A stretch of 64,000 nucleotides of DNA. Source: an uncultured Prevotellaceae bacterium. GTDB taxonomy: Bacteria > Bacteroidota > Bacteroidia > Bacteroidales > Bacteroidaceae. The stretch is taken from positions 91,314-155,313 of the forward strand of contig ONFA01000002.1 in NCBI GenBank assembly GCA_900316975.1, written 5' to 3'. The translations under genes were made by a program, and so were the position numbers. Within the stretch, counting starts at the first letter, position 1. Each line of letters begins with the position of its first letter. The notes under the pieces are model-generated. The model had not been told where the DNA came from, ran no database searches, and was given only the letters and a program-made list of their open reading frames with translations. Of the stretch, positions 1 through 8,953 are shown piece by piece.

Positions 1-1398
1 GAAGAGTGTGTGTTGTGCCCCTTTTCCATATATCTTGCAGATGATTCTCTCTCGGTCGTAACGACTGTCTGAGGCTGTCAGTTCAATCGTGTCACCTTGT
101 GCCGTGTGCGATTCCACATGCTGGAAGTTGCTGAATGACCCGTTGATGAGTCTGCTGCGGATGCCATCGATGGAGTCTCTGCTGATTTCTTTCTGCCATG
201 TGAAGATTTGGCGGAGCGTGTCGCCACCGATGATTTCGGCTCTGTCATGATACCCTAAATCTTCTATGCCCAGTTGCAGACGAGTCTTTTCCAGCAAGGA
301 CAAGTAGTGGTAATAGTCTTCAGCCGTTGTTGGATGTTCGGCTTTCAGTCTTTCATACTCAGGCACACGCTCCATCTTGCCGTGGTCATACGTCAACATG
401 GTTTCGTAGTCTTTGGGCAGGGTGAACGTGGAATCGACCTGGTCGATAAACAGGATGGTGTATCGACCGAAGTAATCCTTCTTGCCGTACAGGAGTCCAT
501 ACGCTCGGGGTGAGTTGTCGTCGCCCCATCTGCTGAGCCTGAGATAAGCGAAAGTTTTGTCTGCGGGGTTGAAGAAATCGTAGTTGAACTCCTTGTCCAT
601 GTTGCTGTGCAGATAGCGGAGAATCTCCCTGTTGAGGTCGGCGATGGCAGCATCCGCCTTTCCTGAAGGAATGATGTAGAGTGTGCCGCTGCATCCACCT
701 TCCACCACATTCACTCGGTCGCCTCCTTTGAACGACTTGGTGACCATGTCGTTCTTGTCCTGCTCCAGCACATAGGCATGGGTGGCATTGTCAGACAATT
801 CGTCCTTTTGGGTGTTGTAGCGGTAGGAAACCCGGTGCTTCTCGCCACCAGCCGCCTCTGTCATTTGGGCAATGAAGGGGATGAGAGGGCGGTAGTCAAG
901 CACTTGCCCGTTGCTTTTCTGTTCTATATTTTTAGTGTATTCTACGGAAAGGTTGCATTGGTCTCTGTCTGGGCGATAATGAAAGGTGGCACTTTCCAAG
1001 GCATGGTTATGATAACTGTCGTAAGTGTAGAGAGGTTTTTCGCCGGAATATCTCTCCAGCGCCAGAGCATAATGGATTTCGTCTTCTGTGCCTTTGGGTG
1101 TCTGCTGGTGGTGGCAGGCAACGGCATGGCTGGAGGCATCGAGGAAGTGCTGCATCACGGTGTCCTTCAGCAGTTGCAGTTGGTAGCGGACGATGGGGCG
1201 GTCTTTTCTGATATCGTAGCCTTTCTTCCAACTTCGTTCCTCATAGATTCTTTCGTTTGTGCGTCCGAGTGAATAGCCGATTTCCTCGGGATGGTGCTGC
1301 TCCAGATAGTCCATCAGTTGCTGGATGCTTTGTTCGTTTTGTGCGTGGATAGCGATGGCTTGTAGCATCATCGCCAGCATGAATATGTGGTGTTTCAT
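1..1398 (-). CDS. Exported protein of unknown function (3' end outside window)
   Basis: The reading frame is open from the ATG at 1398 to the window edge, giving at least 466 residues. It begins with a signal peptide (MKHHIFMLAMMLQAIAIHAQ), so the product is exported. I recognise no catalytic motif; the rest is a mixed, charged globular sequence. It starts 16 bases after the anti-sigma-like gene and is probably co-transcribed with it and the ECF sigma factor, so it may be a target or sensor of that regulatory pair. That role is inference. The stop codon is not in the window. Confidence 0.75.
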   Translation of the reverse strand, partial: MKHHIFMLAMMLQAIAIHAQNEQSIQQLMDYLEQHHPEEIGYSLGRTNERIYEERSWKKGYDIRKDRPIVRYQLQLLKDTVMQHFLDASSHAVACHHQQTPKGTEDEIHYALALERYSGEKPLYTYDSYHNHALESATFHYRPDRDQCNLSVEYTKNIEQKSNGQVLDYRPLIPFIAQMTEAAGGEKHRVSYRYNTQKDELSDNATHAYVLEQDKNDMVTKSFKGGDRVNVVEGGCSGTLYIIPSGKADAAIADLNREILRYLHSNMDKEFNYDFFNPADKTFAYLRLSRWGDDNSPRAYGLLYGKKDYFGRYTILFIDQVDSTFTLPKDYETMLTYDHGKMERVPEYERLKAEHPTTAEDYYHYLSLLEKTRLQLGIEDLGYHDRAEIIGGDTLRQIFTWQKEISRDSIDGIRSRLINGSFSNFQHVESHTAQGDTIELTASDSRYDRERIICKIYGKGAQHTLF

Positions 1399-1414
1399 TG
1401 TTTTTCTGTTGTTT

Positions 1415-2050
1415 TTAACGTTGATTCTCTATTATTTCAAATGCGGCATCGCACTCTTGTTTCAGTTTCTCGTTCAGTGCGGTGTATTCAGCCAGTGGGT
1501 CGGGGCGTGATTCCACTCCGAAGACACTATCCACCGAAAACAAGTCGTTCTGTTCAAGTTCTTCCTCTGTTGAAGAATGGAAAACCTGGGAAGAGGAACG
1601 ATTAGCAAGAAACGTCTTGGGCATCACCTCCGAAGTGTCTGTTTTCGGAAAGGCTTTTTTCTGTTCCTGCTTCTGTCGATGGATTTGTGCTGTCGGACTT
1701 GTCGCGTGGCTGTCCCCTCCACTTCTTGGTGGTGCCAAGATGATGGCGAGGATGGCTGCCACACAGGCGGCTGCCAACCAGGGCCATAAGACGATGCGGC
1801 GTTTCTTCGTAGGGTGGCTTGCCATGATGCGGTCAAACTCTTCCACCTTCTCGTCAGACAGAGTGAACTCGCTGTTGAACTGAGTTGAGGCAAGCACCAG
1901 TTGGCGGACAATCTCCTCTTCAGCAGAAAGGACTTCGTGGCTCTGTCGGTAGAAGTTGGCAAGAGCAGCCTCCTCTTCCGTCGTTGTGTCGGCATTGAGA
2001 TAACGCTCGGTGAGTTGTTGGCGCATTGCCTTGTCGTTCAGGTCTTTCAT
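1415..2050 (-). CDS. Anti-sigma-factor-like single-pass membrane protein
   Basis: About 211 residues. A soluble N-terminal half is followed by a basic stretch (KKRR) and one hydrophobic segment (LWPWLAAACVAAILAIILA, residues about 108-126), then a Ser/Gln/Glu-rich region that would be periplasmic. The start at 2050 overlaps the sigma factor stop in an ATGA junction and has a strong AAAGGAGGA ribosome site inside the sigma gene, so the two are translationally coupled. Position and topology fit an anti-sigma factor that sequesters the upstream sigma factor. No zinc-binding HxxxCxxC motif is visible, so the assignment rests on context. Confidence 0.65.
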   Translation of the reverse strand: MKDLNDKAMRQQLTERYLNADTTTEEEAALANFYRQSHEVLSAEEEIVRQLVLASTQFNSEFTLSDEKVEEFDRIMASHPTKKRRIVLWPWLAAACVAAILAIILAPPRSGGDSHATSPTAQIHRQKQEQKKAFPKTDTSEVMPKTFLANRSSSQVFHSSTEEELEQNDLFSVDSVFGVESRPDPLAEYTALNEKLKQECDAAFEIIENQR

Positions 2051-2550
2051 CTTAGTCCTCCTTTCTTGAGCAGTTCCGTCATGGTTCTCCGTGCAGCAGA
2101 AATCATGGTCTTGGTGCTTTGTTTGGTCGTTTTGCAAATGGTTGAAATCTCGTCTATGGTCATTCCTTCGCTCCGCATCGTCAGCATTCGTCGTTGAGTG
2201 GCGGGCAAGCGGTTGAGTGCCTCTTCAATCTGCTTATGCATGTCGTGGCTGAGAAGGTCTTGGTCAGCCGCTCGGCTGTCAGCCACATCGGCATCGTGCA
2301 GGGTATTGGTCGGCACTTGTTGTCGGCGCAGCAGGTCGATGCACACGTTTTTGGCGATGGTGACGACAAGGGCTTCGGGACTGGCATAATCGTCCAGTCG
2401 CTCGCACATCTGCCAGAGCCGGAAGAGAGTTTCCTGCACCATGTCCTCAGCCTCCTCGGGCAATTGCCTCACGGTAAGGAAACGCTCACACAGTTCCAGT
2501 AGCCTTGGTCGTATGTTGATTGCAATTTGTTCAAAAGTCGTCATCGCCAT
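2047..2550 (-). CDS. ECF-family RNA polymerase sigma factor
   Basis: 167 residues, a normal length for an ECF (group 4) sigma-70 factor. Region 2 contains AEDMVQETLFRLWQ, the usual core-binding and -10 recognition helix. Region 4 near residues 110-160 has LPATQRRMLTMRSEGMTIDE followed by a helix-turn-helix. It directs RNA polymerase to a specific promoter set. It is first in a three-gene operon with an anti-sigma-like protein (4-base overlap) and an exported protein. A second in-frame ATG lies at 2544. A TACCTTTG -7 element lies about 40 bases upstream. Confidence 0.9.
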   Translation of the reverse strand: MAMTTFEQIAINIRPRLLELCERFLTVRQLPEEAEDMVQETLFRLWQMCERLDDYASPEALVVTIAKNVCIDLLRRQQVPTNTLHDADVADSRAADQDLLSHDMHKQIEEALNRLPATQRRMLTMRSEGMTIDEISTICKTTKQSTKTMISAARRTMTELLKKGGLR

Positions 2551-2587
2551 CTTTTTGCATCTCTATCTGAAAGACGTAAAACTAACA

Positions 2588-2595
2588 CAAAGGTA
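2588..2595 (-). promoter_or_regulatory. Bacteroidetes -7 element before the ECF sigma operon
   Basis: On the minus strand this reads TACCTTTG, matching TAnnTTTG. The expected -33 TTTG is not found at 19-21 bases, so only half of the promoter is supported. Confidence 0.45.
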
Positions 2596-2666
2596 AACTG
2601 AAAAAACGAGAAAAATGCAACGCTCATGCATTTTTCTCGTTTTTAATAGAAAGATGAAAAAGGGTG

Positions 2667-2763
2667 TTTCAACACCTCTTAACCGACATCGTCGACATCG
2701 CTTAACCGACATCGTCGACATCGGCAGACCGACATCGTCGACATCGGTTGAGAGGTGTTGAAA
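2667..2763. repeat. Triplicated GACATCGTCGACATC repeat inside an inverted repeat
   Basis: Three near-identical copies of AACCGACATCGTCGACATCG (the third with a changed edge) are enclosed by outer arms, TTTCAACACCTC on the left and GAGGTGTTGAAA on the right, that are exact reverse complements. Each unit contains the palindrome GTCGAC. It lies just after the stop of the EamA gene, so the folded RNA could act as a terminator, but there is no clean U-tract. Confidence 0.7.
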
Positions 2764-2777
2764 GAAGTTTTTTAGGG

Positions 2778-3698
2778 TTATGAATAACTGCCCATGAAGA
2801 GGAAGAGCATGGACAGCAGCACCAAGAGGAGGTCCACTACCTTCGATTTGAGGTTTTTCTCGTGGAACACCATGGCACCGAAGAGGAAACTGACCAGCAC
2901 GGAGCCGCGCCGCACCATGGAGACAATGGAAATCATGGCTCCGTCGAGGCCGAGGGCGTAGAAATAGGCGAAGTCGGCAGCAGAGAGGAACACAGAGATG
3001 AGGATGATGCACCAGTCCCAACGGAAGGGGGTAGTCTCCTTGCGGAGTGGAAACCACAGGAGGAAGAGCATGGCAAGCATCATGAAGAACTGGTAGAAGG
3101 TGTACCACGACTGCACAGCGAGTTTGTCCAGTCCCACACCACCGTTCTCGGGCGATGCCATCAGGAACTTGTCGTAGAGTCCGCTGATGGCGCCCAGCAC
3201 ATTGGCGAGCACCACGAAGACAATCCATTTGTTGTGCTTGAAGTCGATACCTTCCTTCTTGCTGGAGCGCGAGAGCATCCAGAGTCCTATCATGGCAATG
3301 ATGACACCGACCCATTGCCACACATTCAGCCGTTCGCCAAAGAGCGTGATGCCGCCGACGAGCACCCAGATGGGGCGAGTGGCATTGATGGGGCCAACGA
3401 TGGTAATGGGCAGATGTTTCAACCCGAAGTAGGCGAAGAGCCAACTGCTGAGCACGATGAGCGACTTGAGTAGGATGTATTTGTGTTCTGCCCACCCGTA
3501 CTGATGAGTGTAGAAGAGGCTGTCTTCGGGGATGTATCCCTTTGCCGAGAGGATGATGAACGGCAGGAAGATGAGCGAGGAGAACAGGGTGTTGAGTGTC
3601 AGCACCGGAATGACCGCATTCTCCCTGAGCGACTTCTTCTTGAAGACGTCGTAGAAGCCGAGGAGGGTGGCGGAAAGGAATGCTAATATGAGCCACAT
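2778..3698 (-). CDS. EamA/DMT-family membrane permease
   Basis: 306 residues with about ten hydrophobic segments arranged as two similar halves, as in the drug/metabolite transporter superfamily. Motifs near the end of the first half (GPINATRPIWVLVGGITLFG ending near residue 120) and second half (VSMVRRGSVLVSFLFGAMVF) are the paired EamA signatures. It should move a small metabolite across the inner membrane; the substrate cannot be read from sequence. It stands alone, with palindromic repeats on both sides. Confidence 0.85.
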   Translation of the reverse strand: MWLILAFLSATLLGFYDVFKKKSLRENAVIPVLTLNTLFSSLIFLPFIILSAKGYIPEDSLFYTHQYGWAEHKYILLKSLIVLSSWLFAYFGLKHLPITIVGPINATRPIWVLVGGITLFGERLNVWQWVGVIIAMIGLWMLSRSSKKEGIDFKHNKWIVFVVLANVLGAISGLYDKFLMASPENGGVGLDKLAVQSWYTFYQFFMMLAMLFLLWFPLRKETTPFRWDWCIILISVFLSAADFAYFYALGLDGAMISIVSMVRRGSVLVSFLFGAMVFHEKNLKSKVVDLLLVLLSMLFLFMGSYS

Positions 3699-3725
3699 AA
3701 ATGGAATTGCTTTTTACAAGTTATT

Positions 3726-3831
3726 ATTCATGAACATTCGTGGGCATTACATGGGCATTCGTGTAAAAAACAGGAACTATTTTTCTTTTTAACATATAAT
3801 GTCCATGTAATGCCCACGAATGTTCATGAAT
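3726..3831. repeat. 29-bp perfect inverted repeat with 48-base loop
   Basis: Bases 3726-3754 (starting ATTCATGAACATTCGTGGGC) are the exact reverse complement of 3803-3831. The loop is A/T-rich. A diverged copy of one arm occurs at 4325-4349 on the other side of the GxxExxY gene, so the gene lies between related palindromic sequences. The structure could terminate transcription in either direction or mark a mobile cassette. Confidence 0.8.
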
Positions 3832-3845
3832 TTCTATTTGTGTAT

Positions 3846-4310
3846 TTATTCTTCATCTTCATCCCAATCGTTAGGAGTTGAATAGACGATGTTCATGTCT
3901 TTGTCGAGGAGAACGCAGTCGTTGGTTTCTTCAATGTAGGCATAGCGTTCGCCTTGTAATCGTTGAGAGCCAAAATTGATGAGTAACCCAATGGGCTTCT
4001 TCGTCAAACGCAGATAGTTGAAAAGTTGAGCACGATGGGCTGATATGAGTTTATTGGTTGACTTAAATTCCACAATGACATCATCTACCACCATATCCAT
4101 TTGGTAGTGCTTTTCCATCAAATGATGTTTGTAGTAACAGGGTAGAGGTTGTTCTGTCTTGTTCTCAACGCCTCGGTCGAGCAGTTCCAAATGCATAGCC
4201 TCATTATAAATGGGTTCCAATAGTCCCCAGTTCAACTCGCTATGTACTTTCATTGCCGCTCCAATAATCTGATACACAATATCTTTGTACTCCTTTGGAT
4301 TCATCTTCAT
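3846..4310 (-). CDS. GxxExxY family protein
   Basis: 154 residues. The family signature is visible as GLLEPIY near residue 29, with the later basic/acidic core DMVVDDVIVEFKSTNKL, which resembles the D-(D/E)xK arrangement of the PD-(D/E)XK nuclease superfamily (D, then E-F-K). GxxExxY proteins are common in Bacteroidetes, often in many copies, and have no settled function. The ending is rich in acidic residues. It is flanked on both sides by copies of the same ATTCGTGGGCATTA repeat, unlike its neighbours, which suggests it may travel as a small cassette; that is inference. Confidence 0.85.
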   Translation of the reverse strand: MKMNPKEYKDIVYQIIGAAMKVHSELNWGLLEPIYNEAMHLELLDRGVENKTEQPLPCYYKHHLMEKHYQMDMVVDDVIVEFKSTNKLISAHRAQLFNYLRLTKKPIGLLINFGSQRLQGERYAYIEETNDCVLLDKDMNIVYSTPNDWDEDEE

Positions 4311-4324
4311 CTAAATTTATGATA

Positions 4325-4349
4325 AATTCGTGGGCATTATATGGTCATT
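4325..4349. repeat. Diverged third copy of the ATTCGTGGGCATTA repeat arm
   Basis: AATTCGTGGGCATTATATGG matches the arm of the inverted repeat at 3726-3754 with a few changes. It lies between the GxxExxY start and the truA stop, slightly overlapping the end of truA. Confidence 0.6.
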
Positions 4350-5100
4350 TATGTTCAATAAAAATATCGTCGGGATACGTCACGTCAGCCAAGAACAGCG
4401 CGTTGCCGGGCACGGACATTCCTGCGGAGCAACGGTCTTTCTTCTCGATGATTTCACGGAACTGCTGGATGGTGAGCACGCCACGTCCCACATCGAGGAG
4501 GGTGCCGACAATGGCACGTACCATGTTGCGGAGGAAACGGTCGGCGGTGATGGTGAACTGCCACTTGAGAGGGGAAACCTGTTCCCATTCGGCGTATGCG
4601 ACGTTGCAGTTGTTCGTCTTCACGTCCGTGTGGAGTTTGGAGAAAGAGGTGAAGTCTGTATAGTCGAAGAGAGTCTGAGCCGCCTCATTCATCAGGTCGA
4701 AGTCGAGGGGTTGCGAGAAGCGGTAGGCGTAGTGCTCAAAGGGTGACTTCTCTGTGGTGATATAATAATGATACGTGCGCGAGGTGGCAGAGAACCGTGC
4801 ATGAGCATCGGACTTCACAGGCACAATCTTGTGGATGGCGATGTCGGAAGGCAGGAACTTGTTGAGGCGGCCAGCCAACGTGCTGGGTGAATCAAGGGGG
4901 GCTTTCGTGTCGAAGTGTGCCACCATCAAACTGGCGTTCACTCCAGCGTCTGTCCGTCCTGCTCCCGTCACTTCGATGGGTTCGCGCAGCAGGGTGGAGA
5001 GTGCCTTGCCGAGCACCTCCTGCACACTGATACCGTTGGGCTGAATCTGCCAACCGTGATAGCGTGCACCATCGTAAGAGAGATAGATGAAGTAGCGCAT
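4345..5100 (-). CDS. truA: tRNA pseudouridine(38-40) synthase TruA
   Basis: 251 residues, the usual size. It isomerises uridines 38-40 in the tRNA anticodon stem-loop. The N-terminus [13 protein letters not shown] and the catalytic motif GAGRTDAGV are present, with the nucleophilic aspartate at residue 51. The C-terminal half has the conserved RFLRNMVR segment. The gene lies 47 bases downstream of the MATE transporter gene, in the same direction, and may be co-transcribed. Confidence 0.96.
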   Translation of the reverse strand: MRYFIYLSYDGARYHGWQIQPNGISVQEVLGKALSTLLREPIEVTGAGRTDAGVNASLMVAHFDTKAPLDSPSTLAGRLNKFLPSDIAIHKIVPVKSDAHARFSATSRTYHYYITTEKSPFEHYAYRFSQPLDFDLMNEAAQTLFDYTDFTSFSKLHTDVKTNNCNVAYAEWEQVSPLKWQFTITADRFLRNMVRAIVGTLLDVGRGVLTIQQFREIIEKKDRCSAGMSVPGNALFLADVTYPDDIFIEHK

Positions 5101-5147
5101 GGCAACTAAGAGTCTGAGTTAGGGTTAAAGTCTGGGTTAAGGTTAAG

Positions 5148-6566
5148 TTATGGAGTTACTCTGTTGTGGAAGAACGTGCGTCGGAGCGTACTCTCCTTGC
5201 GGATGCTGGGCACATGCTGCGAGGCACGGTTGCGGTAGAAGTGCCACAGCATCAGGGCAGAGGTGATGGTGGCTATGCCGTCGGCTGTGGCAATGCTGAT
5301 CCACACACCGTTGGTGCCCCACAGTTCGGGGAAGATGAGCAGGAAAGGCACGAGGAACACCAGTTGGCGGCTCACCGAGAGGAATATGCTCTTTTTAGCC
5401 ATGCCGATGCTCTGGAAGAAGTTGCCCACCACAATCTGAAAGCCCACAATGGGCGACATGACCACGATGATTTTCATACCCGACACAGCGAGGTCGGCCA
5501 GGGCAGGGTCGTGGGTGAAGAGGGCTACGGGGTAGTGGGGCAGGAACTCGCACAAGATGAAGGAGCAGCACATGACGATGGTGGCGAGGATGATGGCCTT
5601 GCGCAGCACCTCATCCACCCGTTGCGGCTGCTGTGCCCCAAAGTTGAAACCGGCGATGGGTTGCATGCCCTGACAGATGCCCATCACCACCATGACGAAG
5701 AGGAACGTGATGCCGTTCACGATGCCATAGGCTGCAATGGCCAGGTCGCCCCCGTGCTTGGTCAGTCCCTTGTTGATGAGGATGACCACCAGACAGGCAC
5801 ACAACTGCATACAGAAAGGAGAGAGACCAATGCTGAGAATGTTCTTCACAATGCGCTTCCTGAGTCCGTAGATGCCTGAATGCAAGTGGATTAAGTCTCT
5901 CTTGTTGGAAAGCACCACAATGACGTATGCCAAGGCAAACACCTGTGCCAGAATGGTGGCAAAGGCGGCACCTTTGATGCCCATGCCGAAGGTGAAGATG
6001 AACAGCGGGTCGAGAATGGCGTTGATGACCACGGTGGCAATCGTGGCACTCATCGCCACATGTGGATGCCCCGTACTGCGCAGCGCACTGTTCAGGCCCA
6101 GATAGAGGTGAGTGACCACATTGCCATAGAGGATGATGGTCATGTAGTCGTGGGCATACTGCAAGGTGTTTTCCGATGCGCCGAAGAACAGCAGCAAGGG
6201 GTCGATGAACACCAATCCGAGCACTCCCACAATGATGCCGATGATGACATTGAGCGACACCAGATTGCCCAGCACCCTTTCCGCTGTCTTGTAGTCCTTT
6301 TGTCCTAATTTGATTGAGATCATGGTCGAACTTCCCACTCCCACCATCGCACCGAAGGCGGCACTCAGGTTCATCACGGGGAAGGTGACAGCCAGACCGC
6401 CCAACGACAGCGTGCCCACCTCGGGAATGTGTCCTATAAAGATGCGGTCCACCATGTTGTAGAGCGATGAAGCCGTCATTGCCACCACAGCCGGCACGGC
6501 ATACTTCATCAGCAGTTCGCCAATGGGTCTCGTTCCCAATTCCTTTGTTCTATTATCCTGTTGCAT
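5148..6566 (-). CDS. MATE-family multidrug/sodium efflux transporter
   Basis: 472 residues with twelve predicted membrane helices in two homologous halves, the normal length for a MATE exporter. The N-terminal segment GTRPIGELLMKYAVPAVVAM and the MVDRIFIGH motif are typical. These proteins export cationic compounds in exchange for Na+ or H+. The C-terminus ends in a short basic tail. A TAACTTTG -7 element lies 38 bases upstream; truA follows downstream. Confidence 0.92.
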   Translation of the reverse strand: MQQDNRTKELGTRPIGELLMKYAVPAVVAMTASSLYNMVDRIFIGHIPEVGTLSLGGLAVTFPVMNLSAAFGAMVGVGSSTMISIKLGQKDYKTAERVLGNLVSLNVIIGIIVGVLGLVFIDPLLLFFGASENTLQYAHDYMTIILYGNVVTHLYLGLNSALRSTGHPHVAMSATIATVVINAILDPLFIFTFGMGIKGAAFATILAQVFALAYVIVVLSNKRDLIHLHSGIYGLRKRIVKNILSIGLSPFCMQLCACLVVILINKGLTKHGGDLAIAAYGIVNGITFLFVMVVMGICQGMQPIAGFNFGAQQPQRVDEVLRKAIILATIVMCCSFILCEFLPHYPVALFTHDPALADLAVSGMKIIVVMSPIVGFQIVVGNFFQSIGMAKKSIFLSVSRQLVFLVPFLLIFPELWGTNGVWISIATADGIATITSALMLWHFYRNRASQHVPSIRKESTLRRTFFHNRVTP

Positions 6567-6603
6567 AGTGTTTGTTTGTGTCCTTTTCTTCTAAAAAACG
6601 GTA

Positions 6604-6611
6604 CAAAGTTA
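6604..6611 (-). promoter_or_regulatory. Bacteroidetes -7 element before MATE gene
   Basis: Minus strand reads TAACTTTG. The -33 box at the expected distance is poor, so this is a partial match. A start here would give a leader of about 30 bases. Confidence 0.5.
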
Positions 6612-6683
6612 CGGACTTTTTGCCATCCTACGCCTTCTTTCCCTTCTTTTTTTTCATTTTGTCGAAAACGAATGACTTATATT

Positions 6684-6725
6684 AAAAAAAGTTGCCACTT
6701 CTTGAGAGGTTCTCGAAGTGGCAAC
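6684..6725 (-). terminator. Intrinsic terminator after S9 peptidase
   Basis: GTTGCCACTTC (6691-6701) pairs with GAAGTGGCAAC (6715-6725), an 11-bp perfect stem. On the minus strand it is followed by seven T's (6684-6690). It lies 50 bases past the peptidase stop. Confidence 0.85.
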
Positions 6726-6774
6726 TTGGAAGAGGCGCATCATTTTGTATGGTGCTACTGCCTATATCTTTTTT

Positions 6775-8928
6775 CTATTTGAGTTTGTCCCATTCTGGAG
6801 GCTCAACACCCAACAGGTTCTTCACAAAGAAGTCGGCACGTTTGTGCTCTCCAAAGGTTTCGCCCATGGTGTGGTGGGCATTGGGCACCAAGATAAACTC
6901 GAAGTCTTTGTTGGCTTTGATGAGGGCGTTGACCACTTGGTAGGAAGAGGAGGGATCGACATTGTCGTCCATTTCGCCCACGAGGAGCATGAGTTTTCCC
7001 TTGAGGTTCTTGGCGTTCTCCACGTTGGAGCACTCCACGTAACTGCTATCGACAGGGTAACCCATCCACTGCTCGTTCCACCAGATTTTGTCCATGCGGT
7101 TGTCGTGGCATCCACAGGCGGCATAGGCAGCCTTGTAGAAGTCGCCGTGGAAGAGGAGGGCACCGAGGGCTTCCTGTCCGCCAGCCGAACAGCCGTAGAT
7201 GCCCATGCGCTCGATGTCCATGTAGGGGTATTTCTTGGCAGCGGCCTTGATCCACTCGATGCGGTCGGGGAAGCCGCTGTCTTTCAGGTTCTTGTAGCAC
7301 ACCTGCTCGAAGTCGAGGCTGCGGAAGGAGGTGCTCATGGCGTCGAGTTGCACGACGATGAAGCCGAGTTCTGCCACGTCTTGCAGATAGTAGAGCCATG
7401 GGGTGAACTTCTTGGGCACATACTGGTCGCCAGGACCGGAGTAGATGTATTCGATAACGGGATATTTTTTGTTGGGGTCGAAGTTGGAGGGGCGTTGGAT
7501 GAGTCCCCACATGTCGGTCTTTCCGTCGCGACCGGGAGCCACGAACACTTCGGGTGCTTGCCAGCCTGTAGCCTTCAGCCTGCTGATATCTGCTGTTTCG
7601 AGGGTGGAGATGATGTGCCCATCGATGGAGGAGCGCAGCACCGTCACAGGGGCTTGGTCGATGGTTGAATAGGTGTCGATGAAAGATGTCTCACACGAAC
7701 GGCTGAACGTGGCTTCGTGGTTTCCGCGTTCAGGAGTGAGTTCCACGAAGTTTTTGCCATCGAGACCGATGCGGTAGTAATGAATGTTATAGGGGTCTTC
7801 CTCTGGAATCTTACCGTCGAAACTGGACGTGACCTTGCCCATGTTCTTGCAATTGCGTCCGTTGGCGGAGAAGATGATAAAACCCTTTCCCTTCTCGTCG
7901 ATTTGGGCATCTTGCACCTCGCGCACCCAGTAGTCGCCCTTGGTCAGTTGGGTAAGTTTTCCCTTCTTGCGGTCGTAGAGGTAGAGGTGTGCGTGTCCGT
8001 CGCGGTCACTCTTCCAGAGAATATGGTTTTCGTCGAGATCACGACGGTAGTTGCGTGAGTATGCCACATACTTGTCATTCTTCTCTTCAATGAGGGTGCG
8101 AACATTACCCTCCAAATCCATCTCCAGCACACGGTAGGTCTTGTGACCGCGCTCGTTGAACTCGAAGGTGAGGGTCTTTCCGTTGTCGTCCCAACTGGGT
8201 GCGGTCACCTCATACTGTGATGCGAAGAGGGCTGTAGATTTAGGATAGATAGTCTTCTTGGCTTCCACGTCGACCACTACGGGAATACGGTAATTGAGCG
8301 AGTCGCCAGGTTTGGCATATTCAAGTTGTGTGTAGATGGGCTGCACCTGATTGGCAGGGGAGGACTGTGTGTAAGTCACATAGTGCTTGGGGGCAGGCTT
8401 GATGAGCACGGTGGCATAGTATTTGCCATCTTTTGACCAACGTCCCCAAGAGGAATAGTAGCAGGTGTCAACGCCATCGGTGGTCACTTGTACGGCGTTT
8501 GCAGCGTCATTACCTTTCTGGAGGTATAGGTTGTTTTCCTTATGAATAATGAATGAACCTTTATTTACAGGACTTTCGGCACGTCCGTCTTTCTCGTCAC
8601 GCACCTCCATCCAATGGTGGTAGCCATCACCACTGGTACCACCCCAGTTGCCCCGACGACGGTTGAGTTCAGGATTGGTGGTCAGTTCTTTCGCGCCAGT
8701 CTTTGCGTCGACTTTATACCATACGGTGCTGTCGCCATTGTAGGTGGAGTAGATGAACTGGTCTTTGGGACCATTGAAAGAACGATGCACATTGATACTC
8801 CCGTTGGTCATCTTCCATGAGTGGCGAGTACCTGTAGAGAATGCTCTTTTGTAATCGTTGATGGTGCCTTGGGCATGGATGCTCAGAGTGGCAGATGCCA
8901 GCAAGGCGAAAGCAATCAGTTTCTTCAT
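6775..8928 (-). CDS. S9 family (dipeptidyl peptidase IV-like) exported serine peptidase
   Basis: 717 residues with a signal peptide (MKKLIAFALLASATLSIHAQ), so periplasmic or surface-exposed. Residues about 90-450 form the DPPIV-type beta-propeller domain; the C-terminal third is the alpha/beta-hydrolase domain. The catalytic serine is S581 in GCSAGG, the aspartate is in GEMDDNVD and the histidine in NAHHTMG. The family removes N-terminal dipeptides, often Xaa-Pro, from peptides. It starts 25 bases after a DUF6057 gene and is the last gene of that run; a strong terminator follows. Confidence 0.92.
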   Translation of the reverse strand: MKKLIAFALLASATLSIHAQGTINDYKRAFSTGTRHSWKMTNGSINVHRSFNGPKDQFIYSTYNGDSTVWYKVDAKTGAKELTTNPELNRRRGNWGGTSGDGYHHWMEVRDEKDGRAESPVNKGSFIIHKENNLYLQKGNDAANAVQVTTDGVDTCYYSSWGRWSKDGKYYATVLIKPAPKHYVTYTQSSPANQVQPIYTQLEYAKPGDSLNYRIPVVVDVEAKKTIYPKSTALFASQYEVTAPSWDDNGKTLTFEFNERGHKTYRVLEMDLEGNVRTLIEEKNDKYVAYSRNYRRDLDENHILWKSDRDGHAHLYLYDRKKGKLTQLTKGDYWVREVQDAQIDEKGKGFIIFSANGRNCKNMGKVTSSFDGKIPEEDPYNIHYYRIGLDGKNFVELTPERGNHEATFSRSCETSFIDTYSTIDQAPVTVLRSSIDGHIISTLETADISRLKATGWQAPEVFVAPGRDGKTDMWGLIQRPSNFDPNKKYPVIEYIYSGPGDQYVPKKFTPWLYYLQDVAELGFIVVQLDAMSTSFRSLDFEQVCYKNLKDSGFPDRIEWIKAAAKKYPYMDIERMGIYGCSAGGQEALGALLFHGDFYKAAYAACGCHDNRMDKIWWNEQWMGYPVDSSYVECSNVENAKNLKGKLMLLVGEMDDNVDPSSSYQVVNALIKANKDFEFILVPNAHHTMGETFGEHKRADFFVKNLLGVEPPEWDKLK

Positions 8929-8953
8929 GTTGTTGATGGAATAATATAGCTAA

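Noticed and set aside
2563..3696. 377-codon minus-strand frame
   Set aside because: Shadow of the EamA permease gene in another frame; His/Arg/Leu-rich and without membrane segments.
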